NCBI RefSeq assembly: GCF_031624395.1
Contig: NZ_JAMQON010000004.1
Span: 240,988-304,987, forward strand
Length of the DNA: 64,000 nt
Reading direction: 5' to 3'
From: Halomicroarcula saliterrae
GTDB taxonomy: Archaea > Halobacteriota > Halobacteria > Halobacteriales > Haloarculaceae
The notes beneath the pieces were generated by a model. The model was not told where the DNA came from, did not search any database, and saw only the letters and a list, made by a program, of their open reading frames with translations. Positions 33,883-43,653 of this stretch are shown here, in pieces. How positions within the stretch are numbered: the stretch's first letter is position 1; each line of letters opens with the position of its first letter. A program made the translations under genes and the position numbers.

Positions 33883-36852
33883 ATGAGTAAGGACGTCATC
33901 GAGGTCACCGGCGCAGAGGAACACAACCTCAAAGACGTCGACGTGGAGATTCCCCGGGAGGAACTCACCGTCGTCACGGGGCTGTCGGGGTCGGGGAAGT
34001 CGTCACTGGCCTTCGAGACGGTGTACGCCGAGGGCCAGCGACGGTACATCGAGTCGCTGTCGGCCTACGCCCGGAACTTCCTCGGGCAGATGGACAAGCC
34101 CCAGGTCGAGAACGTCGAGGGGCTCTCGCCGGCTATCTCCATCGACCAGAAGAACGCCGCGAACAACCCCCGCTCGACGGTGGGCACTGTGACGGAGCTC
34201 CACGACTACCTCCGCTTGCTGTACGCCCGCGTCGGCGTCCCACACTGCCCGGAGTGTGGCCGCGAGGTCGGCGAGCAGTCCGCCCAGAACATGGTCACCC
34301 GGCTGCTGGAACTGCCCGACGGGACCCGTGCGAAGCTGTGTGCACCGGTCGTCAGGGACCAGAAGGGGGCCTTCGAGGACCTCTTCGACGACCTCGTCGG
34401 CGAGGGGTATTCCCGCGTCGAGGTCGACGGCGAGGAGTACGACCTCACCATGGACAGACCCGACCTCGACGAGAACTACGACCACACGGTCGACGTGGTG
34501 GTCGACCGCGTGAAGATATCGACCGAGGCCCGGTCGCGCATCAACGACTCCGTGGAGACGGCGCTCGGCGAGGCCGACGGGACCCTCAAAGTCGTCCTGC
34601 CGGACCCGCCGGAGGGCGCCGCCGACGCGCTGGGCGGGGCGACCGCTCGGGCGACCGGCGACCTCGCCGAGGCCGAGGAGTCGACGGACGAGCGCCTCGT
34701 CGTCGAGCTCTCGGAGGAACTCGCCTGCACGCACTGCGGTATCGACATCTCCGAGGTCGAGACCCGCTCGTTCTCGTTTAACTCCCCTCACGGCGCCTGC
34801 CCCGAGTGTGAGGGGCTGGGCGAGACCAAGGAGGTCAGCGAGGAGCTGGTTATCCGGGACTCCTCGAAGCCACTGAAACACGTCTTCGAGCCCTGGAGCT
34901 ACGACCGGACCTACTACTCCAGACAGCTCGACAACGTCGCCGAGCACTTCGGCGTCTCGCTGTCGACGCCCTTCGAGGAGGTAGACGAGTCGATTCGGCG
35001 CCAGTTCCTCTACGGCACCGACGACCTGGTCCACTTCGAGTGGCGCACGAAGAACGGCACGCGCGAGAAGAACGAGCGCTTCGAGGGCGTCATCCCGAAC
35101 CTCGAACGCCGCCACGTCGAGACGGACTCCGACCGCGCCCGCGAGCACATCGAGGAGTTCATGGCGACGACGGAGTGCCCGGCGTGTGAGGGCACCCGTC
35201 TCAAGACCGAGTCCCGCGCCGTCCTCGTCGACGGCACCGCCATCACCGAGGTGAACGAGCTGTCCATCGGCGACGCGCTGGCCCACTTCGAGGGGCTGGA
35301 AGCGGACCTCTCGGCCCGCGACAAGAAAATCGCCGAGGAGATTCTGAAAGAGATCCGCGCCCGGCTGGGGTTCATGGAGGAGGTCGGTCTGGAGTATCTG
35401 ACGCTGGACCGCGAGGCGTCGACGCTCTCGGGCGGGGAGAGCCAGCGAATCCGCCTCGCCACCCAGATCGGGTCGGGGCTGGTCGGCGTGCTGTACGTGC
35501 TGGACGAGCCCTCCATCGGGCTCCACCAGCGGGACAACGACAAACTGCTGAACACCCTCGAAGAGCTTCGCGACCTCGGGAACACGCTCATCGTCGTCGA
35601 ACACGACACCGAGACGATGCGGCGGGCCGACACGGTCATCGACATGGGGCCGGGGCCGGGCAAGCGCGGCGGCGAAGTCGTCGTCAACGGGCCACAGGAA
35701 GTGCTGATGGAGACCGACGAGTCGGTCACCGGGAAGTATCTCTCGGGCGAGCGGACGATTCCGGTGCCCGAGGAGCGCCGCGAGGGCGACGGGGCCCACA
35801 TCACGGTACGGGGCGCTCGCCAGCACAACCTCCGTGACCTGAACGTCGACTTCCCGCTTGGCACGTTCACGGCGATTACGGGCGTCTCCGGCTCCGGGAA
35901 GTCCACGCTGATGCACGACATCCTGTACAAGGGGCTGGTCCGACGGATGAACGACACCGACGTGAACCCCGGCGAGCACGACGACATCGACGGCATCGAG
36001 CACATCGAGACCGTGCGGCTCATCGACCAGTCGCCCATCGGCCGCACCCCGCGGTCGAACCCGGCGACCTACACCAACGTCTTCGACCATATCCGCGAAC
36101 TGTTCGCGGAAACCAGCCTCGCCAAACAGCGGGGCTACGAGAAGGGGCGATTCTCGTTCAACGTCAAGGGCGGCCGGTGTGAGGCCTGTGGCGGGCAGGG
36201 CACCGTCACCATCGACATGAACTTCCTCTCCGACGTGCAGGTCCCCTGCGAGGAGTGCAACGGGGCCCGCTACAACGACGAGACCCTCGATGTCACCTAC
36301 AAGGGCGCGACCATCGCGGACGTGCTGGAGATGAGCGTCGAGGAGGCCTACGACTTCTTCGAGAGCCACAGCGGCATCCGCCGCCGGCTGCAGCTCCTGA
36401 AAGACGTTGGACTGGACTACATGACGCTCGGCCAGCCCTCGACAACGCTCTCGGGCGGCGAGGCCCAGCGGGTGAAACTCGCCGAGGAGCTCGGGAAGAA
36501 GGACTCGGGCGAGACGCTGTACCTGCTCGACGAGCCGACGACCGGCCTCCACCCGGAGGACGAGCGCAAGCTCATCGACGTGCTCCACCGGCTCACCGAC
36601 GACGGCAACACCGTCGTGGTCATCGAGCACGAGCTCGACCTCGTGAAAAACGCCGACCACGTCATCGACCTCGGCCCCGAGGGCGGCGAAGGCGGCGGCG
36701 ACCTCGTCGGCGAAGGGACGCCCGAGGAAGTGGCGCGGACCGAGGAGTCCTACACCGGGCGATATCTGCGTGACCACCTGCCCGCGGTCGACCTGGAGGG
36801 GCCACGCGCCGAGCGGGACGGGAAGGCGGCGGCGAAGGCCGACGACGACTAG
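33883..36852 (+). CDS. uvrA: Excinuclease ABC subunit A (UvrA)
   Basis: 989 aa. Two ABC ATPase domains have Walker [12 protein letters not shown] near residue 35 and [11 protein letters not shown] near 667, with signatures LSGGESQRI and LSGGEAQRV. Zinc fingers are visible ([16 protein letters not shown]...CPECEG, CEACGGQ...CEECNG). UvrA recognises bulky DNA lesions and loads UvrB. Length is close to bacterial UvrA. Haloarchaea acquired UvrABC from bacteria. The C-terminal tail is acidic and Lys/Ala rich. The gene is not adjacent to uvrB or uvrC here. Confidence 0.97.
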   Translation: MSKDVIEVTGAEEHNLKDVDVEIPREELTVVTGLSGSGKSSLAFETVYAEGQRRYIESLSAYARNFLGQMDKPQVENVEGLSPAISIDQKNAANNPRSTVGTVTELHDYLRLLYARVGVPHCPECGREVGEQSAQNMVTRLLELPDGTRAKLCAPVVRDQKGAFEDLFDDLVGEGYSRVEVDGEEYDLTMDRPDLDENYDHTVDVVVDRVKISTEARSRINDSVETALGEADGTLKVVLPDPPEGAADALGGATARATGDLAEAEESTDERLVVELSEELACTHCGIDISEVETRSFSFNSPHGACPECEGLGETKEVSEELVIRDSSKPLKHVFEPWSYDRTYYSRQLDNVAEHFGVSLSTPFEEVDESIRRQFLYGTDDLVHFEWRTKNGTREKNERFEGVIPNLERRHVETDSDRAREHIEEFMATTECPACEGTRLKTESRAVLVDGTAITEVNELSIGDALAHFEGLEADLSARDKKIAEEILKEIRARLGFMEEVGLEYLTLDREASTLSGGESQRIRLATQIGSGLVGVLYVLDEPSIGLHQRDNDKLLNTLEELRDLGNTLIVVEHDTETMRRADTVIDMGPGPGKRGGEVVVNGPQEVLMETDESVTGKYLSGERTIPVPEERREGDGAHITVRGARQHNLRDLNVDFPLGTFTAITGVSGSGKSTLMHDILYKGLVRRMNDTDVNPGEHDDIDGIEHIETVRLIDQSPIGRTPRSNPATYTNVFDHIRELFAETSLAKQRGYEKGRFSFNVKGGRCEACGGQGTVTIDMNFLSDVQVPCEECNGARYNDETLDVTYKGATIADVLEMSVEEAYDFFESHSGIRRRLQLLKDVGLDYMTLGQPSTTLSGGEAQRVKLAEELGKKDSGETLYLLDEPTTGLHPEDERKLIDVLHRLTDDGNTVVVIEHELDLVKNADHVIDLGPEGGEGGGDLVGEGTPEEVARTEESYTGRYLRDHLPAVDLEGPRAERDGKAAAKADDD

Positions 36853-36894
36853 TCGGTGGCGTGGAAGGCACTCACGACCGCTGGTTCGCGTCGG

Positions 36895-37086
36895 TCAGCG
36901 CAGCGCCTCGACGTCGTCGGCCAGTTCGGCGCCGTCGTAGTTCGACGGGATGTCACGCTCGTTCGCTTCGGTCATCATCTCCCCGATGCCGAGCCCGGCG
37001 AAAGCAGCCGCGTCACGCATTCCGAACTCGCCGATCTCGTACAGCCGGAAAGCGGTGCGGATGCGCTCTGACTCGTCGTGGTTCAT
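36895..37086 (-). CDS. UPF0175 family small protein
   Basis: 63 aa from the ATG at 37084-37086 (MNHDESERIRTAFRLYEIGEF). The pattern LYEIGEFGMRDAAAFAGLGIGEMM...ERDIPSNYD is typical of UPF0175, whose members resemble ribbon- or helix-type antitoxins (often paired with a PIN toxin). No toxin-like gene lies next to it; it is convergent with uvrA and divergent from the beta-propeller gene by 79 bases. It could be an orphan regulator. Confidence 0.75.
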   Translation of the reverse strand: MNHDESERIRTAFRLYEIGEFGMRDAAAFAGLGIGEMMTEANERDIPSNYDGAELADDVEALR

Positions 37087-37165
37087 GCGTTTGCTCACCA
37101 GAACACGATGCACTGTAAGCCTCGGTGACGACACACTTCTGTCCCGCGAGCCCGTACCGTGACCC

Positions 37166-38119
37166 ATGCCACCGTACTACGCCGCGCTCTCGGACCGGCT
37201 GCTGGTCGGCGACGGCGAGTGGACCGACCGACTCGTCGGGGAAACGCTCGAATGCGTCGCGGCCGACGAGCGAGTGCCGGACCGCGCCTTCGTCGGCACC
37301 GTCGACGCGGGGCTCCAGCGGACGACCGACGGCGGCGAGAGCTGGCAGCGGGCCCTCAGCGCGGGTGACAGAGCGACCAGCGTCGCCGTCAGTCCCCACG
37401 ACCCCGATACTATCTGGGCCGGCACCGAACCCAGCGCCGTCTATCGCTCGACCGACGGCGGCGACAGCTGGACCGAGCGCGAGGGACTCACCGACCTCGA
37501 CTCCACCTCGCGCTGGTCGTTCCCGCCGCGACCGCATACGCATCACGTCCGCTGGCTCGCGGTCGCACCCGACGACCCCGACCGGCTGTACGTCGCCATC
37601 GAGGCCGGCGCGTTCGTCCGGAGCCCCGACGGCGGCGACACGTGGCTCGACCACCCGGACGGCGGCCGGTACGACAACCACACGCTCGCCACGCATCCCG
37701 ACGCCCCGGACCGCGTCTACGCCGCCGCGGGCGACGGCTACGCGCTCTCGACCGACCGCGGCGAGACGTGGACACACCCGCAAGCGGGGCTCGACCACCG
37801 GTACCTCTGGAGCGTGGCGGTCCACCCCGACGACCCCGACACCGTCGTCGCGTCGGCGGCCCGTGGCGCGCGGTCGGCCCACTCGACGACCGGCGAGAGC
37901 TACGTCTACCGCACGACCGGCGGGACGTGGGAGCCGGCGATGGACGGCCTGCCCGGCCCGGACGGGTTGGCGCGTGCGGTGCTTTCGACCGACGAGCGCG
38001 GCGTCCTCGCGCTGACGAACCGCGGCCTCTTTCGCTCGCCGCGGGGGGCGGAGTGGGACCGCATCGGCGCGTGGGACGGGAGTTACGACCAGGTCCCGCA
38101 CGGGCTGGCGGTGGTGTAG
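37166..38119 (+). CDS. BNR/Asp-box beta-propeller protein
   Basis: 317 aa with at least four Asp-box or BNR repeats (QRTTDGGESWQR, YRSTDGGDSWTER, VRSPDGGDTWLDH, ALSTDRGETWTHP). This is a seven-bladed-propeller-type fold found in sialidases and photosystem assembly factors. There is no signal peptide and no catalytic sialidase residue set, so it is probably a binding or scaffold protein in the cytoplasm. The ATG at 37166 is 79 bases from the divergent UPF0175 gene. Confidence 0.78.
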   Translation: MPPYYAALSDRLLVGDGEWTDRLVGETLECVAADERVPDRAFVGTVDAGLQRTTDGGESWQRALSAGDRATSVAVSPHDPDTIWAGTEPSAVYRSTDGGDSWTEREGLTDLDSTSRWSFPPRPHTHHVRWLAVAPDDPDRLYVAIEAGAFVRSPDGGDTWLDHPDGGRYDNHTLATHPDAPDRVYAAAGDGYALSTDRGETWTHPQAGLDHRYLWSVAVHPDDPDTVVASAARGARSAHSTTGESYVYRTTGGTWEPAMDGLPGPDGLARAVLSTDERGVLALTNRGLFRSPRGAEWDRIGAWDGSYDQVPHGLAVV

Positions 38120-38179
38120 CTCACCGGCCCGCGAAATGTCGTCAGTTATTTTACACACGGCGGGGAATGCGGCGGTGAC

Positions 38180-39160
38180 ATGGACGTTCCGAAAGCCCGC
38201 ACTGAATGCGACGAGGTCCTCCAGACCGTCTCCGCCGCCGTCGTCGCCGACCAGTCCTTCCTCGAAACCGTACTGACAGCGGTGCTCTCCCGTGGTCACG
38301 TCCTCATCGAGGACGTGCCCGGCACCGGCAAGACGCTGACCGCGCGCAGTTTCGCCGACGCGCTCGGGCTCTCCTTTTCCCGCATCCAGTTCACGCCGGA
38401 CCTGCTGCCCGCCGACATCACCGGCACGCACATCTTCCGCGAGGACGGCGAGGAGTTCGTCTTCAGCGAGGGACCCGTCTTCGCGAACTTCGTGCTGGCC
38501 GACGAGATAAACCGCGCGCCCCCGAAGACACAGGCCGCCCTGCTGGAGGCGATGGCAGAGGGGCAGGTGACCGTCGACGGCGACACCCACGACCTCCCCG
38601 AGCCGTTCGTCGTCGTCGCGACCCAGAACCCCGTCGAGAGCGAGGGCGTCTTCCCGCTGCCGGCGGCCCAGAAGGACCGCTTCCTGGTCAAGACCGCGAT
38701 GGGGTACCCCGACGCCGCGGCCGAGCAGGGCCTGTTGCGGGCCCGCACGCGGCGGGACGCGCCGACGCCGTCGACCGACACCGCGCTCGACCCCGACGGG
38801 GTCCGCGCCCTGCAGGCCGTCCCCGAGACCGTCACCGTCGACGACGACATCCTCGGTTACATCGTCGACATCGTCGGGCGGACCCGCAGCGACCCCCGCG
38901 TCGAGGTCGGCGTCTCCCCGCGGGGCTCCCAGCGGCTGCTCGAAGCGGCCCGCGCCCGCGCCGTCGTCGAGGGGCGGGGCTACGTCCGGCCGGTCGACGT
39001 GACGACGGTGGCCCCGCCGGTGCTCGCCCACCGCCTCGTCCGCACGACGGACGCGACCGTCGACGGCACCGCGACCGCCGACATCCTCGACGACGTGCTC
39101 GACGCCGTGCCGGTGCCGACCGTGGCGGCCGAGGACGGCGAAGCGACCGTCGAGGGGTGA
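38180..39160 (+). CDS. MoxR-type AAA+ ATPase
   Basis: 326 aa. Walker A is EDVPGTGKT (about residues 45-53), Walker B LADEINRAPPKTQAALLEAM and sensor ATQNPVESEG; the C-terminal lid follows. MoxR ATPases act as chaperones for metal- or cofactor-containing or membrane proteins and are typically encoded with a DUF58 protein. Here DUF4129 and DUF58 genes follow in the same direction. The start ATG at 38180 follows a TTATTTTACAC promoter-like element about 30 bases upstream. Confidence 0.9.
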   Translation: MDVPKARTECDEVLQTVSAAVVADQSFLETVLTAVLSRGHVLIEDVPGTGKTLTARSFADALGLSFSRIQFTPDLLPADITGTHIFREDGEEFVFSEGPVFANFVLADEINRAPPKTQAALLEAMAEGQVTVDGDTHDLPEPFVVVATQNPVESEGVFPLPAAQKDRFLVKTAMGYPDAAAEQGLLRARTRRDAPTPSTDTALDPDGVRALQAVPETVTVDDDILGYIVDIVGRTRSDPRVEVGVSPRGSQRLLEAARARAVVEGRGYVRPVDVTTVAPPVLAHRLVRTTDATVDGTATADILDDVLDAVPVPTVAAEDGEATVEG

Positions 39161-39214
39161 CCCCATGACCGGAAGACAGCGTGCGGACGATTCCGGCTGT
39201 CCCTCGCGGGGGGC

Positions 39215-39880
39215 GTGAGCGTGCGGCGACTCGCGCCGCTGGCGCTCGCCGCGCTGGCCGTCGTCGCGCTGGCGACCGTCGCCACCTCGCTGGACAGCGT
39301 CTCGACGGAGCCGACCATCGACACCGAGGACCCGACGCTGACGGTGAAAAACGACTCAAGCGGTGGCGGCGGTTCGGGAACCGGAACGCCGGAGCGGGAG
39401 CAGCGCGACCAGCCCACGAGAACCGAAATCGCTGCCGAGAACGACAGTGACGGGGCCGACGTCCCGCTGTGGCAGGTCGTCGTCGGCCTCGGGCTGTTTC
39501 TGGTCGGGAGCGCCGTCGCGCTCTACGGGCTGACCCGCGGGGAAGACGGGGAGGGCACCGGCGACGGGCGGCCCGACCCCGAACCGACCGCGCCGTCGGC
39601 CGACAGCGTCGTCCTCGGGTCGGCCGTCCCCGCGTCGAACGACGTCTACCGGGCCTGGGCGGCGCTCTGTGGTGCGGTCCCGCTCGACCCGGACGGGCAG
39701 ACGCCCGCGGACGTGGCCGAGGCGGCGGTGGCGGCCGGCCACCCGCCCGAAGCGGTGGCGGCGCTGACCGACGCCTTCTGTGCGGTACGCTACGGCGACG
39801 CCGCACCGACGAGCGAGCGGGAGGCCCGCGCCCGCACACTGGCGAGCGAGCTGTCCCTCGACGTGGAGGGCGAGCCGTGA
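39215..39880 (+). CDS. DUF4129 domain membrane protein
   Basis: 221 aa from GTG 39215. A signal-like or anchor helix occupies residues 5-25, followed by an acidic/Ser/Gly-rich external segment, a second helix at about 86-108, and a cytoplasmic DUF4129 domain (DVYRAWAALCGAVPL...TPADVAEAAVAAGHPPEAVAAL). DUF4129 domains usually sit at the C-terminus of transglutaminase-like proteins; here it is separate. A 17-codon frame (39165-39218) ends in overlap with this start. Its stop overlaps the DUF58 gene. Confidence 0.75.
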   Translation: MSVRRLAPLALAALAVVALATVATSLDSVSTEPTIDTEDPTLTVKNDSSGGGGSGTGTPEREQRDQPTRTEIAAENDSDGADVPLWQVVVGLGLFLVGSAVALYGLTRGEDGEGTGDGRPDPEPTAPSADSVVLGSAVPASNDVYRAWAALCGAVPLDPDGQTPADVAEAAVAAGHPPEAVAALTDAFCAVRYGDAAPTSEREARARTLASELSLDVEGEP

Positions 39881-41763
39881 CCGACCGCCGCCTCGTCGCG
39901 CTGGGGCTGCTGGCCGGGCTGGGGGGCTTCCTCGTCGTCGCGGTGCCGGCGCTGGGCGCGGCGCTGGTCCCGACGGCCGCGGCGGTCGTGTTGACCATCG
40001 GCGTCGGCGTCGTCGCGGTGTGGCTGGCGGTGCGACAGCTCGCAGACGCCGACGAGCCGTTCGCGCTGCCGACGCCGGAGTCCCGGCCGGGCTACCGCGC
40101 TGTCGGCGGGGAGCTGGCCGACCTGTTCGCCGAGATGGGGCTGGCCGGGCGCCGGCAGGTCGAGAGTGAGGAGCTGACGGCCCGCGAGCGGCTCCGGGCG
40201 ACGCTCCGCGAGCTGGCGGTCGACGTGCTGGGCCGGACCGACGGCTGGGACGCCGAGACGGCCCGCGAGCGGCTGGCCGACGGGACGTGGACCGACGACG
40301 AGGCGGCCGCCGCCTTCTTCGCCGAGGGGTACGCGCCGCCGGTCTCCCGGCTGGCGTATCTCCCCGTCGGCCGCCCGGACCTCCCGTTCGCTCGGCGGGG
40401 CCGCCGCGTCGTCGCGGCACTGGCCGACCGCGTCGGCGGCCCGGTGCCCGACACCGAGGCGGCCGAGCGCCCGACAGTCCCGACCGACAGCTACTGGCCG
40501 ACGGGCGAGTTCCCGCGGGAGCGTTCGACCGGGCTGACGGCCGCCGTCGTCGCGGGCGCGCTGGCGATTAGCGCGGTCGGCGTCGTCTTCGGCCGGCCGG
40601 GAGTGGTCCTGACCGCGGCGCTGGGCATCGCGCTGGTCGGGGCCGCGCGGGCCTGGTCGCCCGAGCCGACCGTGGCACTCGACCGCTCGCTGTCGACGGC
40701 GACGGGCGACGAAGTGACGGTGACCGTCACCGTCAGGAACACCGGCGAGCGGACGCTGCCCGACATCCGCCTCGTCGACGGCGTCCCGGCCGGTCTCAGC
40801 GTCGTCGAGGGGAGCCCCCGCGTCACGACGGCGCTGCGGCCCGGGAAGGCGACCACCGCGAGCTACACCGTCGAGGCCGTCGCCGGCCGGCACACGTTCG
40901 AGCCGGGGGTCGTCGTCGTGAGCGACCCTATCGGGGCCGCTGAGACCGTGGCGACCGTCGAGGCGGCCGACGGGCCGACGGTACTGGACTGTGGCTTCGG
41001 CCGGCCGGCGACCGGCTCCGAGCCACCGCGCCGCCAGCAGACGGTCCAGCCCGGCCGGCGGCTCGGCGACGCCAGCGGCGCCGGCGTCGAGTTCGACACG
41101 CTGCGGGAGTACCGCCCGGGCGACCCGCCGGCCCGCATCGACTGGACCCACCGGGCGAAGACGGGCGAGCTCGCCACGGTCGAGTTCCGGGAGCCCCGGC
41201 TGTCGAAGGTGGCCGTCCTCGTCGACGCCCGGCCGGCCGCCTACGTCGCCGCGCCGGGCGGGGTGCCCGCGCCCAGACACGCCGCGCGCGCCGCCTTCAC
41301 CGTCGCCGGCGGGCTGCTCGCCGAGGGCGTCCCGGTCGGCGTGGGGACGATACCGGTCGGCGGCCACTGGACGCCGGTCGGGGCCGGCCCCGACCAGCGG
41401 GCGAGGCTGCGCGAGGCCCTCGCCGGCGACGACGCCGTCCCGTGGCTGCCCCCCGACTCGTCCCCGTCCGTCGCCGAGACGGTGGCCGCGCTCACCGCCC
41501 GGCTCGACCCCGACGTGCAGGTCCTGTTCGTCTCGCCCGTCGCCGACGAGGACAGCGTCACGCTCGCCCGCACGCTCGACGCCGCGGGCCACAGCGTCAC
41601 CGTGGTGAGCCCGGACTCCACGACCCCGGAGAGCGTGTCGGGCGCCTACGGCCGGCTCCGGCGGAGCCAGCGCCTGTCGGCCCTTCGGGGGGCCGGGATT
41701 CCCGTGACCGACTGGGACCCGGGCGAGGGTATCGTGGGGGTGAGCCACCGTGTCCGCGCCTGA
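39877..41763 (+). CDS. Membrane-anchored DUF58 protein with extra N-terminal domain
   Basis: 628 aa from GTG 39877, overlapping the preceding stop (GTGA). Two membrane helices near residues 5-45 are followed by a cytoplasmic helical region (to about 200). Two more helices (about 212-260) lead into a CARF-like beta domain and a von Willebrand-A-type DUF58 domain (GVEFDTLREYRPGDPPARIDWTHRAKTGELATVEFRE). DUF58 proteins are partners of MoxR ATPases. The fusion of the N-terminal helical region with DUF58 looks like a haloarchaeal arrangement. Confidence 0.8.
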   Translation: MTDRRLVALGLLAGLGGFLVVAVPALGAALVPTAAAVVLTIGVGVVAVWLAVRQLADADEPFALPTPESRPGYRAVGGELADLFAEMGLAGRRQVESEELTARERLRATLRELAVDVLGRTDGWDAETARERLADGTWTDDEAAAAFFAEGYAPPVSRLAYLPVGRPDLPFARRGRRVVAALADRVGGPVPDTEAAERPTVPTDSYWPTGEFPRERSTGLTAAVVAGALAISAVGVVFGRPGVVLTAALGIALVGAARAWSPEPTVALDRSLSTATGDEVTVTVTVRNTGERTLPDIRLVDGVPAGLSVVEGSPRVTTALRPGKATTASYTVEAVAGRHTFEPGVVVVSDPIGAAETVATVEAADGPTVLDCGFGRPATGSEPPRRQQTVQPGRRLGDASGAGVEFDTLREYRPGDPPARIDWTHRAKTGELATVEFREPRLSKVAVLVDARPAAYVAAPGGVPAPRHAARAAFTVAGGLLAEGVPVGVGTIPVGGHWTPVGAGPDQRARLREALAGDDAVPWLPPDSSPSVAETVAALTARLDPDVQVLFVSPVADEDSVTLARTLDAAGHSVTVVSPDSTTPESVSGAYGRLRRSQRLSALRGAGIPVTDWDPGEGIVGVSHRVRA

Positions 41764-42250
41764 GTCACCGACCGGCGGACTCCCGCGGTTCAGCGTCGGC
41801 GCCAGCGCGGTCGCCGTGCTGGTCGTCGCGGCGCTGGTCGCGCCGGCGCCAGCGCCGCTGGGAGTCGCCCTGCTGGGCGGAGGCCTCCTCGCGGCGGGGC
41901 TGGTCCGACGGCGGGACGCCCCGCTGGCAGTCGGCGCGGGGGCCCTCTTCAGCGCCGTCGTGCTGGCGGGCATCGACGGCAAGTCGACGGGGTGGTTGCT
42001 GCTCGCGGCGGTGCCCGCGGTGCTCGCGTGGACGAGCGCGCGCGACGCCGTCCGGCTGGGACGACAGGTCGGACGGGCGGCGTCGACGCTACGGGTCGAA
42101 CTCGTCCGGACCGTCTCGACGCTGACTGCGCTGGTCGCCGGCGGCGGCGCCGGCTACCTCCTCGAACGGACGCTGACCGGCGGCGAGTCGCCGCTCGCGC
42201 TCGCCCTGCTGCTGGTCGCCGTCGTCGCCTTCACGCTCGCGCTGCGCTAG
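41750..42250 (+). CDS. Membrane protein of the MoxR-DUF58 cluster
   Basis: 166 aa from GTG 41750, which overlaps the end of the DUF58 gene by 14 bases. About five to six hydrophobic segments are present (residues 15-50, 57-75, 78-92, 122-138 and 145-164). No motif was recognised, but similar proteins end MoxR-DUF58 clusters in other haloarchaea. It overlaps the convergent gene at 42247 by four bases. Confidence 0.65.
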   Translation: MSAPESPTGGLPRFSVGASAVAVLVVAALVAPAPAPLGVALLGGGLLAAGLVRRRDAPLAVGAGALFSAVVLAGIDGKSTGWLLLAAVPAVLAWTSARDAVRLGRQVGRAASTLRVELVRTVSTLTALVAGGGAGYLLERTLTGGESPLALALLLVAVVAFTLALR

Positions 42251-42633
42251 ACCGCGCCACCGACGAGGACGACCGGGACGGTCGTGAGGACGGTCAGCAC
42301 CGCGGCGACGGCGAGGATTTTCAGCGCCCGCTTGCGGTCGGCGGCGACGGCCTCGGCCTCGGCGACCGACCCCGTCTCCCCGCCCGAGCCCGAGAGGTCG
42401 TAGCGAGCCAGCGCGCCGAAGGCCACACAGAAGCCGTAGTAGTCCTGAACGAGCCCGACCCAGCCGCCGAAGGCGAGCGGGGCGGTGAGCCACAGCGCGC
42501 TCGTCGGGAGCACGTCGACGGCGACGGCGAGGACGACGCCGACGGCGAGGCCGAAGGAACCGATACCGGATAGCCGCCGGGCGCGGCGCTGGTCCGCGCC
42601 GATGTTACAGACACCGGGCTGGTACTCTGCCAT
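42247..42633 (-). CDS. Hypothetical membrane protein
   Basis: 128 aa from the ATG at 42631-42633 (MAEYQPGVCNIGADQRRARR). Three or four hydrophobic segments lie at about residues 22-40, 45-60, 62-75 and 105-126, with a cytoplasmic charged loop. The N-terminal CNIG plus a basic cluster is a feature of a haloarchaeal family with no known function. It is convergent with the MoxR cluster, overlapping its last gene by four bases. Confidence 0.65.
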   Translation of the reverse strand: MAEYQPGVCNIGADQRRARRLSGIGSFGLAVGVVLAVAVDVLPTSALWLTAPLAFGGWVGLVQDYYGFCVAFGALARYDLSGSGGETGSVAEAEAVAADRKRALKILAVAAVLTVLTTVPVVLVGGAV

Positions 42634-42727
42634 ACCCGCCGTTTGCGCTCCGACGTGAAAGCAGCGGGGGCCGATTCGGTTCACCGCTACCGGGAAGAAT
42701 TATGTCGTCCGAGCGTGATTTCCGTGC

Positions 42728-43159
42728 GTGTCCCTCCATAGTTCCCTCCAGCAACTGTCCGAGCGGTGGCGCTACGCCCTCCTCGGCGGTGTGCTCGCGG
42801 TTCCGTTCACGACGCTCAGCTACGCAGAGACCGGCAGAGAACTCGCACTCGGCGCGGTGTTCTGGGCCGCCTTACTCGTCGGCTACCTCGCCAAGCGCCG
42901 CGGGCTGTCGAGCACGCCGGTCGGCGCCCGCGCCGGGTTAGTCGGCTCGGTACCGGCGCTGTGGATGGTCGGCGACCTCGCGGTGGTCGTCCTCGGACTC
43001 GGTGGCCCCGCGTGGTTTCGCGCCGTCCAGCTGGCCGTCGTCGCCCTGTTGCTCCCCCTCATCGTCGGTCTGGGCGTGGTCGTCGGCGCGCTGGGCGCGC
43101 GGCTGGGCGGCTGGCTGGCTATGCGCAGTGGCCACCCCCGACCGGCCGCCGGATACTGA
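42728..43159 (+). CDS. DUF5518-like membrane protein, copy 1
   Basis: 143 aa with four predicted membrane helices. Its layout (an aromatic WRYALLGGVLAVPFTTLSY, a LVGYLAKRRG segment and a C-terminal GLGVVVGALGARLGGWLA helix) resembles that of the next gene, so the two are tandem paralogues. Members of this haloarchaeal group have no known function. The GTG/ATG choice is not critical; GTG at 42725 is also possible just upstream. Confidence 0.65.
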   Translation: MSLHSSLQQLSERWRYALLGGVLAVPFTTLSYAETGRELALGAVFWAALLVGYLAKRRGLSSTPVGARAGLVGSVPALWMVGDLAVVVLGLGGPAWFRAVQLAVVALLLPLIVGLGVVVGALGARLGGWLAMRSGHPRPAAGY

Positions 43160-43162
43160 CCC

Positions 43163-43600
43163 GTGGCCCCGATACTCCCGCGGCGTCGCACCGACCCCAC
43201 CACGCGGCGATACGCCCTCCTCGTCGGGCTGAGCTCGATACCGTTCGCCGTCCACAGCTATGTACAGCCCGGCGCCGTCACGTGGCTGCCGTTCTGGCCG
43301 GTTTTCGGGGCCGGACTGCTGACCGGCTACGTCGCCGGGCGCCGCGGCGAGTCCGGCGCTGCAGCGGGCTTCGACGCCGGGGAAGTCGGGTCGTTACCGG
43401 GCCTCTGGACGCTGCTCGACGTGTTCGTGTTCAGCGGCGGCCTCCTCGCGGAGCCGCTCGGCGTCGGCCTGCTCGTCGCTCTTCTCACGCCCGTCGTCGT
43501 CTTGCTCGGTGGCCTGACCGGGGCCGTCGGCGGCCGAGTGGGCGGGTGGATGGCCGAACTCCGCGGCCAGCCGCGCCAGCCTGCCGCAAACGGCACGTAG
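43163..43600 (+). CDS. DUF5518-like membrane protein, copy 2
   Basis: 145 aa from GTG 43163, three bases after the stop of copy 1. It shares with copy 1 the TRRYALLVGLSSIPFAVHSY start, a LTGYVAGRRGESGAAAG loop and the ending GLTGAVGGRVGGWMA. Four membrane helices are predicted. The tandem pair probably arose by duplication and has diverged. It is probably co-transcribed with copy 1. Function is unknown. Confidence 0.65.
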   Translation: MAPILPRRRTDPTTRRYALLVGLSSIPFAVHSYVQPGAVTWLPFWPVFGAGLLTGYVAGRRGESGAAAGFDAGEVGSLPGLWTLLDVFVFSGGLLAEPLGVGLLVALLTPVVVLLGGLTGAVGGRVGGWMAELRGQPRQPAANGT

Positions 43601-43653
43601 CCGGCCCGTTCGAATCGAGAAGGTATTTGCCCCCTGACACCCACGTCGTCGGT

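Noticed and set aside
34003-36777. 924-codon minus-strand frame opposite uvrA
   Set aside because: Antisense shadow of uvrA with no conserved motif.
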